A stretch of DNA of 64,000 bases. Origin: Clostridia bacterium. Its GTDB lineage: Bacteria; Acidobacteriota; Terriglobia; Terriglobales; Acidobacteriaceae. The notes below the pieces were generated by a model. It was not told the DNA's origin. It did no database searches and saw nothing but the letters and a program-made list of their open reading frames with translations. Positions 62,992 to 64,000 of this stretch are shown here, piece by piece. The DNA is taken from NCBI GenBank assembly GCA_035561135.1, contig DATMYA010000048.1, forward strand, positions 124,001-188,000, in the 5' to 3' direction. The position numbers were made by a program, and so were the translations under genes. The stretch's first letter is position 1. Every line of letters begins with the position of its first letter.

Positions 62992-63162
62992 ATGGCAATG
63001 ATTGGCGAACGCTTGCCTGGTGAACGTCTGAATAAATCAAGTGATTGGGCGGGGTTGCTGATCGGAGCCGTTTCGCTTGGCCTATTGCGCCTGCTCTACG
63101 TGGCGCTGCGCGACACGGACGATCCGAAGCGCGCTGCGGAGATGAACGTGCGTATCGGATGA
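62992..63162 (+). CDS. Possible 56-residue small membrane protein
   Basis: A short frame with GAGGTG 6 bases before the ATG. Reads MAMIGERLPGERLNKSSDWA, a hydrophobic stretch GLLIGAVSLGLLRLLYVAL (about 21-39), then a charged tail DTDDPKRAAEMN. The layout of a small single-pass protein and a good start support it; no family recognised. Confidence 0.45.
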   Translation: MAMIGERLPGERLNKSSDWAGLLIGAVSLGLLRLLYVALRDTDDPKRAAEMNVRIG

Positions 63163-63188
63163 TCTTCAACCATAGTCCGCGCTGATGC

Positions 63189-63704
63189 TCAGCGAGAGCC
63201 CGTAGTCTTACTTCTCGCGTGCTTTGTTTGCTGGACAGACTTCTTGCGTGTGGACTTCTTCGCTCCGCTCACCGCAACTTTCTCCGCGGCCGGGGATGCC
63301 GCCTCGCGTGCAGTCGGTTTCTTGGTACCTGCCGGCATTTTCTTGGTTGTGAATCTGCCAGCTTCTAACTCCTGCTGAACCTTCCTTGGAAGTTTTTCGA
63401 AGACGAGCCGGTAGGACGTGTTCAGCCGGTCGCGGAGTTCGTCATCGCGCAGGACGTTGAAGCGCTCAAGCGCGACCCACTGCGCGCGTGCCATGTAGGG
63501 CGCAGGGATGATGCCTTCAATCTCCTGCAGTTCGTAGAAAGCTTCTGGAGTCGCCTTGAAGGAGAGGGCGAGTTTTCCCGGTTCCAGGCACATTATGACG
63601 AACATCTTGCCTGCAACTTTGAATACAAGGTCGTCGCCCCATTGCACGGTTTCCGTGACATAAGGGAGAGAAAGACAGTGCTGACGGACAGAGTCGGTGT
63701 TCAT
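63189..63704 (-). CDS. MmcQ/YjbR-family protein with a basic tail
   Basis: 171 residues. Residues 1-112 are a YjbR domain: VRQHCLSLPYVTETVQWGDD (about 6-25), LVFKVAGKMFVIMCLEPGK (about 26-44), ALSFKATPEAFYEL and LLDxSYRLV-like LNTSYRLVFEKLPRKVQQEL. Residues 113-171 are very basic and Ala-rich (KKMPAGTKKPTAREAASPAA; KKSTRKKSVQQTKHARSK), likely nucleic-acid binding. The family has a DNA-binding-like fold and unclear function. Confidence 0.88.
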   Translation of the reverse strand: MNTDSVRQHCLSLPYVTETVQWGDDLVFKVAGKMFVIMCLEPGKLALSFKATPEAFYELQEIEGIIPAPYMARAQWVALERFNVLRDDELRDRLNTSYRLVFEKLPRKVQQELEAGRFTTKKMPAGTKKPTAREAASPAAEKVAVSGAKKSTRKKSVQQTKHARSKTTGSR

Positions 63705-63757
63705 GAGTATCCAGCTCCGGTCAAGAATCTAGCACGAGTCGCGTACGCAGCCAGTTG

Positions 63758-63792
63758 AGCAGGCGCGAGTGCACTGAGCACCCGCGCCTGCT
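63758..63792. terminator. Hairpin downstream of the partial GNAT gene
   Basis: Stem AGCAGGCGCG/CGCGCCTGCT (63758-63767, 63783-63792), 3 bases after the GNAT stop on the minus strand. No clear T-run. Confidence 0.5.
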
Positions 63793-63795
63793 GAT

Positions 63796-64000
63796 TTACT
63801 TGGCGGTAAAATCGCGGACGAGCACGACCTTGGTGTAAACGACGTGGAAGCCCAGGCGCTCGGAGTTGCGTTGCGAGTCGGAACCCGGTTGCGTGGTTAC
63901 GACGGCCAGATCGCATCCGGCCTCCTGCGCTGTCCTGAGCCGACTATGCAGCAGTGCCGTTTGCAGGCCACGTCGGCGAAAAGTCGGGAGAGTTGCAGCC
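63796..64000 (-). CDS. GNAT-family acetyltransferase, C-terminal fragment
   Basis: The last 67 codons up to the window edge, read from 64000 leftward in the frame ending TAA at 63796. The acetyl-CoA motif RRRGLQTALLHSRLRTAQEA and GCDLAVVTTQPGSDSQRNSE followed by RLGFHVVYTKVVLVRDF are the normal end of a GNAT domain. The start is outside the window. Substrate unknown. Confidence 0.85.
   Translation of the reverse strand, partial: AATLPTFRRRGLQTALLHSRLRTAQEAGCDLAVVTTQPGSDSQRNSERLGFHVVYTKVVLVRDFTAK

Noticed and set aside
1-64000. tRNA, rRNA, SRP RNA, tmRNA or RNase P RNA
   Set aside because: No T-loop plus anticodon-arm pattern or conserved core was recognised in the spacers; a covariance search was not possible.

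Overview
The window reads as chromosomal DNA of a Gram-negative bacterium of the phylum Acidobacteriota, most likely class Terriglobia. This is inference from gene content and style: G+C just under 60 percent, an AroD-AroE fusion, EF-P with a PGNLR loop, GTP-type PEP carboxykinase, DUF4097 and glycine-zipper secreted proteins, and many short repeat tracts between genes. No rRNA, tRNA, CRISPR array, insertion sequence or prophage gene was recognised. Sixty-six protein genes are listed; those at both edges are cut by the window.

Layout. 1-6.6 kb: start of an NDP-forming acyl-CoA synthetase, a secreted metallophosphoesterase, an SRPBCC protein paired with a zinc alcohol dehydrogenase, a GNAT acetyltransferase divergent from purM, and DinB. 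6.6-9.6 kb: a tight efp-acyP-apt unit, then a CBS-domain and a YtxH gene. 9.7-17.6 kb, mostly minus strand: TonB, a run purN-dut-cupin-tyrS-lipid kinase, a glycine-zipper protein, and AMMECR1 overlapping pgsA. 17.8-33.2 kb: glutamate dehydrogenase, an MBL hydrolase, trpE-trpG, PilZ, SppA, HU, PgeF, PEP carboxykinase and fused aroDE.

33.2-38.5 kb is the most unusual part. It holds a GAF-GGDEF diguanylate cyclase, an 88-residue protein that is only a histidine-kinase dimerisation (HisKA) domain, a GvpL/GvpF protein without any other gas-vesicle gene, and a sigma-54-dependent response regulator. It looks like a phosphorelay and c-di-GMP neighbourhood with an unknown output.

38.9-52.4 kb: M28 peptidase, DksA-type zinc finger, a large AsmA protein, a membrane TPR protein, a second YtxH protein, a prepilin, the yceD-rpmF-plsX...fabD lipid and ribosome cluster (fabH is missing and a repeat-rich spacer lies in its place), an outer-membrane protein and a CPA2 antiporter. 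52.6-64 kb, mostly minus strand: secreted or membrane proteins, TetR, DUF4097, ddl, arginase, asnS, a TIM-barrel isomerase, gamma-glutamyltransferase, YjbR and the end of a GNAT gene.

Many spacers carry a dispersed hairpin element of about 105 bp (full copies near 35.4, 48.0 and 53.9 kb; partial ones near 3.8, 5.6 and 60.0 kb), usually beside short-word tandem tracts. Several promoters have an extended -10 (TGnTAnnnT), and three -10 boxes lie so close to the start codon that leaderless transcripts are likely.
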